A stretch of DNA of 64,000 nt from Streptosporangium roseum DSM 43021 (lineage in GTDB: Bacteria; Actinomycetota; Actinomycetes; Streptosporangiales; Streptosporangiaceae): the NCBI RefSeq assembly GCF_000024865.1, contig NC_013595.1, positions 8,680,001 through 8,744,000 of the forward strand, given 5' to 3'. The translations under genes were made by a program, and so were the position numbers. This document shows, piece after piece, positions 28,828-36,693 of this stretch (position 1 is its first letter; each line of letters begins with the position of its first letter). Below the pieces are notes generated by a model. The model was not told the origin of the DNA and made no database searches. It worked only from the letters and a program-made list of their open reading frames with translations.

Positions 28828-28859
28828 GGAGGGGCCCCGCCGCGAGGCGGGGCCCCTCC
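28828..28859 (+). terminator. Hairpin terminator
   Basis: GGAGGGGCCCCGCC and GGCGGGGCCCCTCC form a 14-bp perfect stem with a GCGA loop, 16 bases after the PRC-barrel stop codon. Confidence 0.85.
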
Positions 28860-29045
28860 GCCGTTCTGTACGCCCTTCCGCCGCGCGCCCGGTTCCGCCG
28901 GTCGTACCCCCGGCGCGCCCGGTGGGACAGCCGAGGCCCCGAGCCTCCGCCGGACGGAGGCTCGGGGCCAGGGCGTTCAGATCTGGGCGTTCACACCGAG
29001 GGACGGGTCACGACCAGGCCGGGGAAGAGTCAGGACCAGGTCAGA

Positions 29046-29642
29046 TCAGGGCCAGGACGGGTCGCCGGTCGGATCGAGGGCACCGGGGATCACCTCGAGC
29101 CGCTCCAGCAGGGTCAGGAAGGTGAACGCGTACGGCGAGGCCTGCGCGACCGCCGCGACCCGGTCCCAGTCGACCTGCTCGCGCAGTGCCCGCACCTGGG
29201 GCAGCAGCGAGCCGTAGTCACAGCTGTGCTCCGAGAGCGGCAGCAGCCACGAGATGACCAGGTCGGTGGCCTCCAGGACGGGCAGGATCACCGCCGACGC
29301 CTTCATCGGCTCGGCCCGCTCCAGCAGCGCCGGGGTGACGGGATGGTCGCAGATCGAGAAGATCAGGTCTACCAGCCTGCCCTCGTCATAAGCCTTGACC
29401 AGCCAGTCCTCCGGCGGCTTGGCCGTCTCGAAACCCAGTCCACGTAGTGCCTCCAGGGCGGTCGGCACATCCTCCTGGGGAAGGACGAAGTCCACGTCGT
29501 GCAGCGAGGGGGCCGCCCCGCGCGCGTACGCCGCACAGCCTCCGGCGAGAGCGAACCTGACGTCCGCGTCCTTCAGGCCGCTGCTCGCACGCTTCAGTGT
29601 TTCCAGAATCGCGTCGGTTACCTCGTGACTGTGGCTTCCCAT
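29046..29642 (-). CDS. Nucleotidyltransferase-like protein
   Basis: A 198-aa protein with an MNT/DUF6036-type core. FALAGGCAAYARG followed by HDVDFVLPQ supplies the GG-x9-DxD signature for NTP and metal binding. The C-terminal half is helical. No HEPN partner or known antitoxin is adjacent, so a toxin-antitoxin role is not supported. It converges with the PRC-barrel gene and is divergent from the DUF6328 gene. Substrate is unknown. Confidence 0.78.
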   Translation of the reverse strand: MGSHSHEVTDAILETLKRASSGLKDADVRFALAGGCAAYARGAAPSLHDVDFVLPQEDVPTALEALRGLGFETAKPPEDWLVKAYDEGRLVDLIFSICDHPVTPALLERAEPMKASAVILPVLEATDLVISWLLPLSEHSCDYGSLLPQVRALREQVDWDRVAAVAQASPYAFTFLTLLERLEVIPGALDPTGDPSWP

Positions 29643-29674
29643 GACCCCCGCTTACCCCGTAGATCCCCAGCTAG

Positions 29675-29699
29675 GCATGGCAAACCTTGACTCGGGTAA
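29675..29699 (+). promoter_or_regulatory. Possible sigma-B/F-like promoter of the DUF6328 gene
   Basis: GCAT, 15 bases, GGGTAA. The -10 element lies only 9 bases before the chosen ATG at 29709, so the transcript would be almost leaderless. Confidence 0.5.
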
Positions 29700-29708
29700 A
29701 TGCCCTGC

Positions 29709-30245
29709 ATGATTCAGCCCGAACAGGTACGAAACGAAGGGCGAGAGCCCGATGGGAGCCGCAGTGAAGAGGAAGCGGAGCCGGGTGAGAGCCATAAGGA
29801 GCGGGTGGACCGGGAGCTCGGCGAGCTCATGCAAGGGCTGCGGGTCGCCGTCACCGGCGTCCAGGTCCTGTTCGCCTTCCTGCTGACGCTGCCGTTCGCG
29901 GCGGGCTTCCACAAGGTGGACGCCCTCGGCCGCTGGCTGTTCTTCATCGCGCTGCTGAGCGCCGCACTGGCCTCCATCTGCTTCATCACCCCCGCCGCCC
30001 AGCACCGCCTGCTGTTCCGGACCGGGCTGAAGGAGAAGATGCTGCACCGCGCCAACGAGCTCGGCGTCGCCGGTGCCGTCGGGCTTGCGATCGCGATGAC
30101 CAGCTCGGTGGCGCTCGTCGCGGAGACGGTCATCAACGCGTGGCCGGCCGCGCTGTTCGGCGGCGTGATCGCGCTGGCCAGCGGCTGGCTCTGGATCCTG
30201 CAGCCGATTGTCGATCTGTACCGAACCAAGGATGTTAAGTCGTGA
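29709..30245 (+). CDS. DUF6328 family membrane protein
   Basis: A 178-aa protein. An acidic N-terminal tail is followed by the conserved entry ERVDRELGELMQGLRVAVTG and four helices (VQVLFAFLLTLPFAAGF; WLFFIALLSAALASICFI; GVAGAVGLAIAMTSSVALVA; WPAALFGGVIALASGWLWIL). This matches DUF6328. No clear Shine-Dalgarno precedes either ATG 29700 or ATG 29709, which agrees with a near-leaderless transcript from the promoter just upstream. It probably shares a transcript with the GPGG protein 22 bases downstream. Confidence 0.8.
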   Translation: MIQPEQVRNEGREPDGSRSEEEAEPGESHKERVDRELGELMQGLRVAVTGVQVLFAFLLTLPFAAGFHKVDALGRWLFFIALLSAALASICFITPAAQHRLLFRTGLKEKMLHRANELGVAGAVGLAIAMTSSVALVAETVINAWPAALFGGVIALASGWLWILQPIVDLYRTKDVKS

Positions 30246-30267
30246 ATTGTGAGGGCAGTGGCTTCTT

Positions 30268-30417
30268 ATGGCTACCTTGCTCTGGATCATCGCAGTTGTT
30301 CTCGTCGTCGCCGGGATCTATGTCATCCTGGCCCGTCGCGATCTCCTCTGGGGGATCGTCCTCATCGTCCTCGGCTTCCTGGTCGGTCCCGGAGGTGTGA
30401 GCATCTTCAATGTCTGA
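30268..30417 (+). CDS. GPGG-motif small membrane protein
   Basis: A 49-aa protein: MATLLWIIAVVLVVAGIYVI, then LARRDLLWGIVLIVLGFLVG and PGGVSIFNV. It has two hydrophobic helices joined by a basic turn, ending in the G-P-G-G motif that names the family of very small actinobacterial membrane proteins. GAGGG lies about 13 bases upstream. Being under 60 codons, it is easily missed. Function is unknown; the context is a stress-protein cluster. Confidence 0.8.
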   Translation: MATLLWIIAVVLVVAGIYVILARRDLLWGIVLIVLGFLVGPGGVSIFNV

Positions 30418-30498
30418 CGCGGGCTGATGGCTCGCGTAAGTTCCCGTCAGAATCCACACCGAACTTCAAGTCGCCCCGAATTACCACCAGAAGCCTCA

Positions 30499-30524
30499 GC
30501 GGGCCGGGTTCTCGCCCGGCCCGC
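30499..30524 (+). terminator. Hairpin terminator
   Basis: GCGGGCCGGG pairs with CCCGGCCCGC around TTCTCG. It lies about 80 bases after the GPGG gene. Confidence 0.75.
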
Positions 30525-30608
30525 TTCTTCATGCCTTCACGAAAAACCGCGCAGCCCGCTTCACAGCCTTACCGCCCATTACTTCAGGGCCCACTGCTTG
30601 AAATCTCA

Positions 30609-30664
30609 CGGCTTCGCGCGTCAACGATTTCATGCGCCGACGGCTTCACGCGTCAACGGTTTCA
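30609..30664. repeat. Imperfect direct repeat, 32-bp period
   Basis: Two 24-base copies (30609-30632 and 30641-30664) differ at two positions and start CGGCTTC(G/A)CGCGTCAACG. The interval 30525-30736 between the terminator and the metallophosphoesterase stop otherwise shows nothing recognisable. Confidence 0.5.
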
Positions 30665-30736
30665 CGTCCGCACGCCTTGACGGCCCGCAACATAAACCGG
30701 CCCCGGCGCCGATACCGGCACCGGGGCGACCCGGGA

Positions 30737-31450
30737 CTACAGGCAGTAAACCCCGTACGCCCGTCCCAGCACCGGCAGCGCCACGTTGCGCACCCGGATG
30801 CCCCCGGGGGTCACGCCCTTCTCGGTCCCCGCGTGCGCGTGACCGTGGATGATCAGGTCGGCGCCCTCCGCGTCCACCGCCTCGGCCAGCAGGTAGCTGC
30901 CGAGGAAGGGGTAGATCTCCAGCGGCTCCCCGTGAAGGGTGTCCTTGACCGGGGAGTAGTGCGACAGCACGACCCTCCGGTCGGCCTGCAGTTCCTTGAG
31001 CGCCACCCGCCAGCGCTCCGCGATCCGTTTGGTGTGCCCGACGAACGCCTTGATCTCGGGCTCGCCGAAATCGCTGGCGCACTTGCCCGCGTATCCCCCA
31101 CCGAAGCCCTTGCCGCCGACCACGCCGAGCCGTACTCCGTCGATGTCGAGCACGGTCGCGTCGTCGTGCAGGACCGCGATGCCGGCCTCGGTCAGCATGA
31201 ACGCGATCTCGGCGGGCAGGTCGGAGTGGTGGTCGTGGTTGCCGAGCACGGCCACCACGGGGATCGGCAGGTCGCGGAACTCGTCCGCCACCACGCGCGC
31301 CTCCTCCAGCGTGCCGTGCCGGGTCAGGTCTCCGGCGAGCAGCAGCACGTCGGCGTGCTCCTCGATGCCGTCCAGCCGCTCGCGGTAGCGCCCCCTGAGA
31401 CTCTCGTCCAGGTGCACGTCTCCGACCGCCGCGATCCGCAGCTCTCTCAC
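30737..31450 (-). CDS. Calcineurin-like metallophosphoesterase
   Basis: A 237-aa cytoplasmic phosphoesterase with the full metal-site set: GDVHLD, LLLAGDLTRHG, LGNHDHH, LSHYSP and HGHAH. Two metal ions would be bound. The GTG at 31450 overlaps the TGA of the upstream BON gene by four bases, so they form an operon. Substrate is unknown; the family includes phosphodiesterases and protein phosphatases. Confidence 0.92.
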   Translation of the reverse strand: MRELRIAAVGDVHLDESLRGRYRERLDGIEEHADVLLLAGDLTRHGTLEEARVVADEFRDLPIPVVAVLGNHDHHSDLPAEIAFMLTEAGIAVLHDDATVLDIDGVRLGVVGGKGFGGGYAGKCASDFGEPEIKAFVGHTKRIAERWRVALKELQADRRVVLSHYSPVKDTLHGEPLEIYPFLGSYLLAEAVDAEGADLIIHGHAHAGTEKGVTPGGIRVRNVALPVLGRAYGVYCL

Positions 31451-31692
31451 AGCTTCTCCTCCTCTCCCGGGCCCCGGACCTCCATGACGGTGATCTCGTT
31501 GCGGACCGTCAGGCCGGGGGCCGCCTCGCCCGCCACGTCGGCGATCAGCGCACGGCGCTCGTCGCCGGTCACCTGACCGCGCAGGAAGAGCTGCTCGCCC
31601 CGGACGTCCACCCGGATGCCGAGCTCATGGGTTCTCTCGTCCTCAGCCAGCGCGCGCTGCACGCGCGCGGCGACGTATTGCGGAGCCTCCAT
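31447..31692 (-). CDS. BON domain protein
   Basis: An 81-aa protein. The ATG at 31692 is preceded by GAGGAG. The BON fold is visible as AARVQRALAEDERTHELGIR, then VDVRGEQLFLRGQVTGDERR and AALIADVAGE-like helices with a final VRNEITV strand. BON domains bind phospholipid surfaces and occur in osmotic-stress proteins. It leads the metallophosphoesterase gene (GTGA overlap) and has a stress-type promoter upstream. Confidence 0.82.
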   Translation of the reverse strand: MEAPQYVAARVQRALAEDERTHELGIRVDVRGEQLFLRGQVTGDERRALIADVAGEAAPGLTVRNEITVMEVRGPGEEEKL

Positions 31693-31722
31693 CGTCGAAC
31701 TCCTCTCGTTCAAAACGATCGC

Positions 31723-31747
31723 GTTCCCGAGAAACCCAAGGTCAAAC
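31723..31747 (-). promoter_or_regulatory. Sigma-B/F-like promoter of the BON operon
   Basis: On the complementary strand GTTT, 15 bases, GGGAAC. The -10 lies 31 bases upstream of the BON start codon. One base departs from the GGGTAC consensus. Confidence 0.55.
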
Positions 31748-31840
31748 GCGTTTAAAACGCTCTTGGGGGGAAGGAGAGCCAATCGGATGCCTAAGACGCA
31801 GGCACGTTGCTTTCACATGTCACGACATGGAGCCGTGCCC

Positions 31841-33061
31841 ATGAAGATCGCGATGGTGTCCGAGCACGCCAGCCCTCTGGCGACCGTCGGCGGTGCCGAC
31901 GCCGGAGGACAGAACGTCCACGTCGCCTCCCTCTCCCGCGCCCTCGCCGCTCGGGGACACGACGTGACCGTCTACACCCGCAGGGAGGCCCCCTCCCAGC
32001 CGGAAGAGGTCGACTTCGCCCCCGGGGTCACCGTGGTCCACGTCCCGGCCGGTCCCGCCGTGGTCCTGGCCAAGGACGACCTGCTCCCCTGGATGCCGGA
32101 CTTCAGCCGGTGGCTCGCCCGGCGCTGGCATGCCGGACCGCCCGACCTCGCGCACAGCCACTTCTGGATGAGCGGCCTGGCCACGCTGGCCGCCGCCCGG
32201 GACACCGCGGTGCCCACCGTGCACACCTTCCACGCGCTCGGCACGGTGAAGCGGCGCCACCAGGGGAAGGCCGACACCAGTCCGCGCGAGCGCATCGAGA
32301 CCGAGGCGCTCGTCGCCCGCCAGGCGGACGCGGTGATCGCGACCTGCGCCGACGAGGTGGCGGAGCTGGGCCGGATGCGGATGCCGGGCAACTCCACGAG
32401 CATCGTCCCCTGCGGCGTGGACCTGGACGCCTTCACCCCGACCGGCCCGAAGATGGACCTAGGCCCCGGGCCGATCCTGCTCGCCATCGGCCGGGCGGTC
32501 CCGCGCAAGGGCGTGGAGACCACGATCCGGGCACTGCGCCACGTGCCGGACGCCACGCTCGTGGTCGCGGGCGGCGCTCCCGGCGAGCCGGAGCCGGCCC
32601 GCCTGGCGCGGATCGCCGAGATGTGCGGTGTGGCGCACCGTGTCCGGTTCCTCGGCAAGGTGGACCGCGACGACGTCCCGGCACTGATGCGCGCGGCGGA
32701 CGTCGTGGTCAGCGTGCCCTGGTACGAGCCGTTCGGCATCGTGCCGCTGGAGGCCATGGCCTGCGGCGTGCCGGTGGTCGCCTCCGCCGTGGGCGGGCAT
32801 CTGGACACGGTCGTCCCCGGCGTCACCGGCCTGCTGGTCCCGCCGCGCAAGCCGGCCGCTCTCGGCCGCGCCCTGCGCGGCCTGCTCGCCGACCCGTTCC
32901 TGCTCACGGCGTACGGCATCGCCGCCGCCGACCGGGCGAGGTCCCGCTACGACTGGGGCCGGGTCGCCGCCCAGACCGTCGCCGTCTACACGGACGTGCT
33001 CACCTCGCTCGGCCGGTCGCCCGGCATGACCGGTGTCTTCCCGGGTACGGGGGCCGCCTGA
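31841..33061 (+). CDS. GT4-family glycosyltransferase
   Basis: A 406-aa GT-B glycosyltransferase. MKIAMVSEHASPLATVGGAD and AGGQNVHV form the N-terminal acceptor loop, and EPFGIVPLEAMACGVPVVAS is the nucleotide-sugar EX7E motif. It resembles MshA/sucrose-phosphate-synthase-like members. The ATG at 31841 has GGAG eight bases upstream; earlier in-frame starts at 31787 and 31817 would add non-conserved sequence. Divergent from the BON gene, it is followed after 18 bases by an SDR gene. The acceptor is unknown. The MshA-like features make an inositol or glycerol acceptor possible but unproven. Confidence 0.88.
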   Translation: MKIAMVSEHASPLATVGGADAGGQNVHVASLSRALAARGHDVTVYTRREAPSQPEEVDFAPGVTVVHVPAGPAVVLAKDDLLPWMPDFSRWLARRWHAGPPDLAHSHFWMSGLATLAAARDTAVPTVHTFHALGTVKRRHQGKADTSPRERIETEALVARQADAVIATCADEVAELGRMRMPGNSTSIVPCGVDLDAFTPTGPKMDLGPGPILLAIGRAVPRKGVETTIRALRHVPDATLVVAGGAPGEPEPARLARIAEMCGVAHRVRFLGKVDRDDVPALMRAADVVVSVPWYEPFGIVPLEAMACGVPVVASAVGGHLDTVVPGVTGLLVPPRKPAALGRALRGLLADPFLLTAYGIAAADRARSRYDWGRVAAQTVAVYTDVLTSLGRSPGMTGVFPGTGAA

Positions 33062-33079
33062 GCCGGAGGAGGAACAGCC

Positions 33080-34075
33080 ATGAAGAACAAGATCGTGGTG
33101 GTGACCGGGGCCAGCGGCGGGGTGGGCCGGGCGGTGGTCAGGCGACTGGCCGCCCGCGGCGCCACCGTGGCGCTGATCGCCCGGGGTACGACCGGTCTGG
33201 GCTCCGCCGCGGTGGAGGCCGGCGCGGCGGGTGGCACCGGTCTGGTCTACGAGGCCGATGTGTCCGACTACCAGCAGGTCAGAGATGCCGCAGAACGGAT
33301 CGAGAGGGACGTAGGGCCGATCGATGTCTGGATCAATGTGGCCTTCTCCTCGGTCTTCGCCCCCTTCTCGGAGATCACGCCGGAGGAGTTCGAGCGGGCC
33401 ACCCAGGTCACCTACCTGGGCTACGTCTGGGGGACGCGGGTGGCGCTGGATCTGATGCGTCCCCGCGACCGGGGGACGATCGTGCAGGCCGGATCGGCGC
33501 TGGCCTACCGGGGCATCCCGCTGCAGGCGGCCTACTGCGGGGCCAAGCACGCGATCAAGGGGTTCACCGAGTCGGTCAGGACCGAGCTGCTCGGCGAGGG
33601 GAGCGGCATCAAGATCACCATGGTGCAGCTCCCCGCGCTGAACACCCCGCAGTTCTCCTGGGTGCTGTCCAGGCTGGGCCGTCATCCCCAGCCGGTTCCG
33701 CCGATCTACGATCCCGAGGTGGCGGCGCGGGCGCTGGTGTTCGCGGCCGAGCATCCAGGGCGGCGTGAATACTGGGTGGGCGGTTCGACGGCCGCCACCC
33801 TGCTCGCACAGCGGATCGCCCCCGGGCTGCTCGACCGCTGTCTCGCCCGCTCCGGCCGGGAGAGCCAGCAGACGAAGGCCCAGGCTCCCACCGGCGTGGC
33901 CAACCTGTGGAAGCCCGCCGACGAGGACGACGACTACGGCGCCCACGGCACCTTCGACCACCGTTCCCACGCCCGCAGCGCGCAGGCGTGGCTCTCCCGC
34001 CACCGCCGCCTGGCGGCCCTCGCCCTGGCCGGTGGAGCCGCCGTCGCCGCGCTCGCCCGCCGGGGAAGGTCCTGA
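33080..34075 (+). CDS. Short-chain dehydrogenase with C-terminal extension
   Basis: A 331-aa protein. The first 250 residues are a classical SDR: TGASGGVG for NAD(P), catalytic S in AGSALAY, and Y-x3-K in YCGAKHAIKG. The catalytic region is followed by about 80 residues, including DDDYGAHGTFDHR and a basic, hydrophobic end (LAALALAGGAAVAALARRGR) that may anchor it to the membrane. GGAGG lies upstream of the ATG. It is co-transcribed with the glycosyltransferase. Such extended SDRs occur in actinobacterial stress clusters; the substrate is not known. Confidence 0.88.
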   Translation: MKNKIVVVTGASGGVGRAVVRRLAARGATVALIARGTTGLGSAAVEAGAAGGTGLVYEADVSDYQQVRDAAERIERDVGPIDVWINVAFSSVFAPFSEITPEEFERATQVTYLGYVWGTRVALDLMRPRDRGTIVQAGSALAYRGIPLQAAYCGAKHAIKGFTESVRTELLGEGSGIKITMVQLPALNTPQFSWVLSRLGRHPQPVPPIYDPEVAARALVFAAEHPGRREYWVGGSTAATLLAQRIAPGLLDRCLARSGRESQQTKAQAPTGVANLWKPADEDDDYGAHGTFDHRSHARSAQAWLSRHRRLAALALAGGAAVAALARRGRS

Positions 34076-34114
34076 CGGGTCCGGCGCGCCCCCGGAGGCT
34101 CCGGACGCTCCGGA

Positions 34115-34160
34115 CGCGAAGAACCCCCGCCCCTCTTCGAAGGGGCGGGGGTTCTTCGCG
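34115..34160. terminator. Strong bidirectional terminator
   Basis: A perfect 20-bp stem (CGCGAAGAACCCCCGCCCCT with its complement) closes a CTTCGA loop. It lies between two convergent genes and can serve both. Confidence 0.9.
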
Positions 34161-34165
34161 CGAGA

Positions 34166-34417
34166 TCACTTGCCGGTGGCTCGGTGAATGCTCCGCGCCG
34201 CGGACCTGTCGATCGCGGCCTTGACCACGCCGAAGATCGCGCCCTGGATGGCCGACGCGACCAGGATCTCTCGCCAGCCGTACTCATCGGACGTCGCCTG
34301 GGGCGCGTCGTCCTTGCCCGACGCGAACTTCCAGACCTGCTTGAAGATGGCGCCGGCGATGGCACCGCCGATCATTCCGCTCACGGCGCTCGTCCCTCGG
34401 GATACGACCCTGCTCAA
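34166..34417 (-). CDS. DUF4235 membrane protein
   Basis: An 83-aa protein with the DUF4235 pattern: a glycine-rich helix (SGMIGGAIAGAIFKQVWKFA) and a second one (REILVASAIQGAIFGVVKAA) ending in a basic tail. It starts with TTG at 34417, after GGAGG. A stress-type promoter lies 39 bases upstream. Function is unknown. Confidence 0.82.
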   Translation of the reverse strand: MSRVVSRGTSAVSGMIGGAIAGAIFKQVWKFASGKDDAPQATSDEYGWREILVASAIQGAIFGVVKAAIDRSAARSIHRATGK

Positions 34418-34455
34418 CGTCCCGTCCTCCGTTCACACTCGTTGAAAGACCTCAT

Positions 34456-34480
34456 CTACCCGAGACGGCCGGGCGCTAAC
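34456..34480 (-). promoter_or_regulatory. Sigma-B/F-like promoter of the DUF4235 gene
   Basis: On the complementary strand GTTA, 15 bases, GGGTAG, close to the general-stress consensus. Confidence 0.55.
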
Positions 34481-34551
34481 GGGTGTGCCCAGGTCGGATC
34501 GGGCAGGTGAGGCCCCTGGAACCTCAGCTCTCGTACCGGGGAGTGACCGGA

Positions 34552-34818
34552 TCACACGACCGGAGGGTCGGTGTAGCCGCGCTCCTCGTACACGCGGCGG
34601 TGGGTCACCGGGTCCTCGACCACCGTGGTGGTAGTGGTGGGTGCCACGGCCCGCCGGGCGACGCTGATCCGGTAGATCGCGAACAGCAACCACGCGAGAC
34701 CGCCGAGCATCAGGATGACGCCGACGACGTTGATGTCGAACCCGGCGATGTCGAACTCGACCGCCCAGGTGAAGATGGCGCCGAGCATGATGAGGATGAT
34801 GCCGCCTGCGATGGTCAT
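34552..34818 (-). CDS. DUF6458 membrane protein
   Basis: An 88-aa protein. The ATG at 34818 is preceded by GAAGGAGGGAATCCC. Two helices (GGIILIMLGAIFTWAVEFDI; INVVGVILMLGGLAWLLFAI) are followed by a TTTTTVVEDPVTHRRVYEE tail, as in DUF6458. Function is unknown. It belongs to the same stress-type neighbourhood; the 250 bases upstream hold no gene. Confidence 0.82.
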   Translation of the reverse strand: MTIAGGIILIMLGAIFTWAVEFDIAGFDINVVGVILMLGGLAWLLFAIYRISVARRAVAPTTTTTVVEDPVTHRRVYEERGYTDPPVV

Positions 34819-35104
34819 GGGATTCCCTCCTTCGAGCCAACGCCTCATCACCTATCCCCCACACGGATCTCAAACGTCGCGCCGCGGAGGCCGCGGCCGA
34901 TGATGAGCGCCCGGTCGTCGTCGCGGGCCTGGCGGGAGCGGGAAAACCGGTGGTGGGGGCGGCCATGCCGTACGGCATGAAGGCGCTCCGGGAGCGGGGG
35001 AACCGGCACCGGGGCACGCGGCCCGGCGTCTCACCGCATCAGCGGGACGGACGCGCGGACGGCGAGAGCCGGCGGGAGGGGCACCTCCCGCCGGCGGCCC
35101 GGGG

Positions 35105-35941
35105 TCACTGCTGGGCGGGCAGCACCGCACCCTTGTACTTGTCCTCGATGAACTTCTTGACCTCGGGGCCCTGAAGGACCTCGGCGAGCTTCTTGACGCG
35201 GGGATCGTCCACCTTGGCCGGCACGGTCACCAGGCCGTTGGCGTAGGGGTTGCCCTCGCCCTTCTCCAGGATCAGCGAGTCGGTCGCGGGCTGAAGGTCG
35301 GCCTCCAGGGCGTAGTTGCCGTTGATGATCGCGGCGTCCACGTCCTCCAGGGAGCGGGGAAGCTGGGCGGCCTCCAGGGGCTTGAACTGCAGGCCCTTGG
35401 GGTTGTCGGCCACGTCGCGCTCGGTGGCCTTGACGCCGACGCCCTCCTTGAGGGTGATCACGCCGTTGTCGGCGAGGAGCTTGAGCGAGCGGCCCAGGTT
35501 GCTCGTGTCGTTCGGCAGGGCCACCGAGGCGCCCTGCGCGAGCTCGGTGACGTTCTTGATCTTCTTGGAGTAGAGGCCGAGCGGCTCGATGTGAACCGGG
35601 GCGACCCAGCTCAGCTTGATGTCCTTGCCCTTGGAGAACTCCTCCAGGTACGGGATGTGCTGGAAGTAGTTCGCATCCAGGTTGCCCTCGTCGAGCTGGG
35701 TGTTGGGCTGGACGTAGTCGGTGAACTCGACGATCTCCAGGTTCAGCCCGGCCTTGGCGGCGAGGTTGTCCTTGACGTATTTGAGCACCTCGCCGTGGGG
35801 CACGGGGTTCACCCCGACCTTGAGCGGGGCGTCGGCCTTGGGTGCGGCGGCGGGCTCGGCCGTGTCGGTCGAGGCCCCACCGCACGCGGCGAGGCTCCCG
35901 GCCAGGATCAAGCCGGCCACGACCCCGAACAACTTGCGCAT
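35105..35941 (-). CDS. metQ: MetQ/NlpA-family substrate-binding lipoprotein
   Basis: A 278-aa lipoprotein. The lipobox LAAC lies at the end of MRKLFGVVAGLILAGSLAAC. The mature domain begins KVGVNPVPHGEVLKYV and contains QPNTQLDEGNLDANYFQHIP, typical of NlpA/MetQ proteins that bind methionine or related thiol amino acids. The ATPase (MetN) and permease (MetI) usually next to it are absent, so it works with a distant or generic transporter. A TAGGTAGG motif in its promoter region also occurs before the amidohydrolase-cysteine dioxygenase operon at 52.7 kb. That supports a sulfur-related role, as inference. Confidence 0.88.
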   Translation of the reverse strand: MRKLFGVVAGLILAGSLAACGGASTDTAEPAAAPKADAPLKVGVNPVPHGEVLKYVKDNLAAKAGLNLEIVEFTDYVQPNTQLDEGNLDANYFQHIPYLEEFSKGKDIKLSWVAPVHIEPLGLYSKKIKNVTELAQGASVALPNDTSNLGRSLKLLADNGVITLKEGVGVKATERDVADNPKGLQFKPLEAAQLPRSLEDVDAAIINGNYALEADLQPATDSLILEKGEGNPYANGLVTVPAKVDDPRVKKLAEVLQGPEVKKFIEDKYKGAVLPAQQ

Positions 35942-35965
35942 TACTCTCCCCTATTTCCCTTACAT

Positions 35966-35978
35966 TAGGTAGGAAATA
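35966..35978. promoter_or_regulatory. TAGGTAGG(A/G)AATA motif upstream of metQ
   Basis: TAGGTAGGAAATA, 25 bases upstream of the metQ start, set within an ATTTCC/GGAAAT inverted pair. The near-identical TAGGTAGGGAATA occurs at 52723-52735. The protein that would bind is unknown. Confidence 0.45.
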
Positions 35979-36029
35979 TTGCATACGGGAGAGCGTGCGA
36001 ACAAATCGATCAACGATTTCGAGACCCGG

Positions 36030-36638
36030 TCACCGGTCCAGCAGCGCCAGCATCTGCTCGATCTGTGCGGAACGCGAGGCCTCGACCCGCTCCGCCATCG
36101 CCTTGACCTCGGCGTTCAGGCCGGTGGCCACCTCCATCCTGGCCAGCTGGACGGCGTCGTCCTGCTGGGCGATCATCATGTTGAGGAACTTCTTCTCGAA
36201 GTCGGCCGGAGCGGCCTCGGCGACCGCGGCGATCTCCTCCTTGCCCACCCCCGGCATGCCTCCGTGGGCGGCGTGCGCGTCGGCACTGGCCGTGGCGGGC
36301 TGGCGCCAGCCGATCAGCCGTTCGGACATCGACGCGGCCTCCGTCTCCTGGGTCGTGGCGATCGCCGCCGCCAGCGTCCTGACCTCCTCGCGGGTGGCCC
36401 GGTCCGGCGCCAGCCGTGCCAGCTGCACGCCCTGGCCGTTGTGGGCCATCAGCATCTGGAGGAACATCACGTCGGCCGGGTTGTAGTCCCTGCCGGGGAC
36501 GGCCGTCCCGCCCGGGGTGGGCGCGGCACCGTGCGCCGCGTGGCCGCTGCCGCCGCCCTTGAGCTCCTGGATGCTGTGGGCGCCGCAGCCGGTGAGAAGG
36601 AAGGCGGCCAGGACGATCGGGCCCGCGCGCTTCACCAT
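36030..36638 (-). CDS. DUF305 lipoprotein
   Basis: A 202-aa lipoprotein with lipobox LLTGC in its first 18 residues. A Gly/His linker (GGGSGHAAHGAA) is followed by two DUF305 units (FLQMLMAHNGQGVQLARLAP; FLNMMIAQQDDAVQLARMEV). Family members usually have M-I-x-H-H-x-x-A in each unit; here HN and QQ replace the histidine pairs, so metal binding by those motifs may be weakened. His- and Met-rich stretches remain (HGGMPG). DUF305 proteins are exported and often linked to copper, but nothing nearby confirms this. Confidence 0.82.
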   Translation of the reverse strand: MVKRAGPIVLAAFLLTGCGAHSIQELKGGGSGHAAHGAAPTPGGTAVPGRDYNPADVMFLQMLMAHNGQGVQLARLAPDRATREEVRTLAAAIATTQETEAASMSERLIGWRQPATASADAHAAHGGMPGVGKEEIAAVAEAAPADFEKKFLNMMIAQQDDAVQLARMEVATGLNAEVKAMAERVEASRSAQIEQMLALLDR

Positions 36639-36693
36639 GGACTCCTCTCGGGGGTGGGGCCGGGGCGGCCGCGACCGCCCCGGCTCCGCTGGA

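Noticed and set aside
29046..29642. MNT/HEPN toxin-antitoxin pair
   Set aside because: The nucleotidyltransferase-like gene has no HEPN partner; neighbours are stress proteins on the other strand.
34861..35104. Short rightward frame reading PVVVAGLAGAGKPVVGAAMP
   Set aside because: It looks faintly protein-like but has no start signal, no family match I can name, and degrades into Arg/Gly-rich sequence.
35942..36029. SAM riboswitch before metQ
   Set aside because: The gap is only 88 bases and shows no S-box core; a short motif is reported instead.
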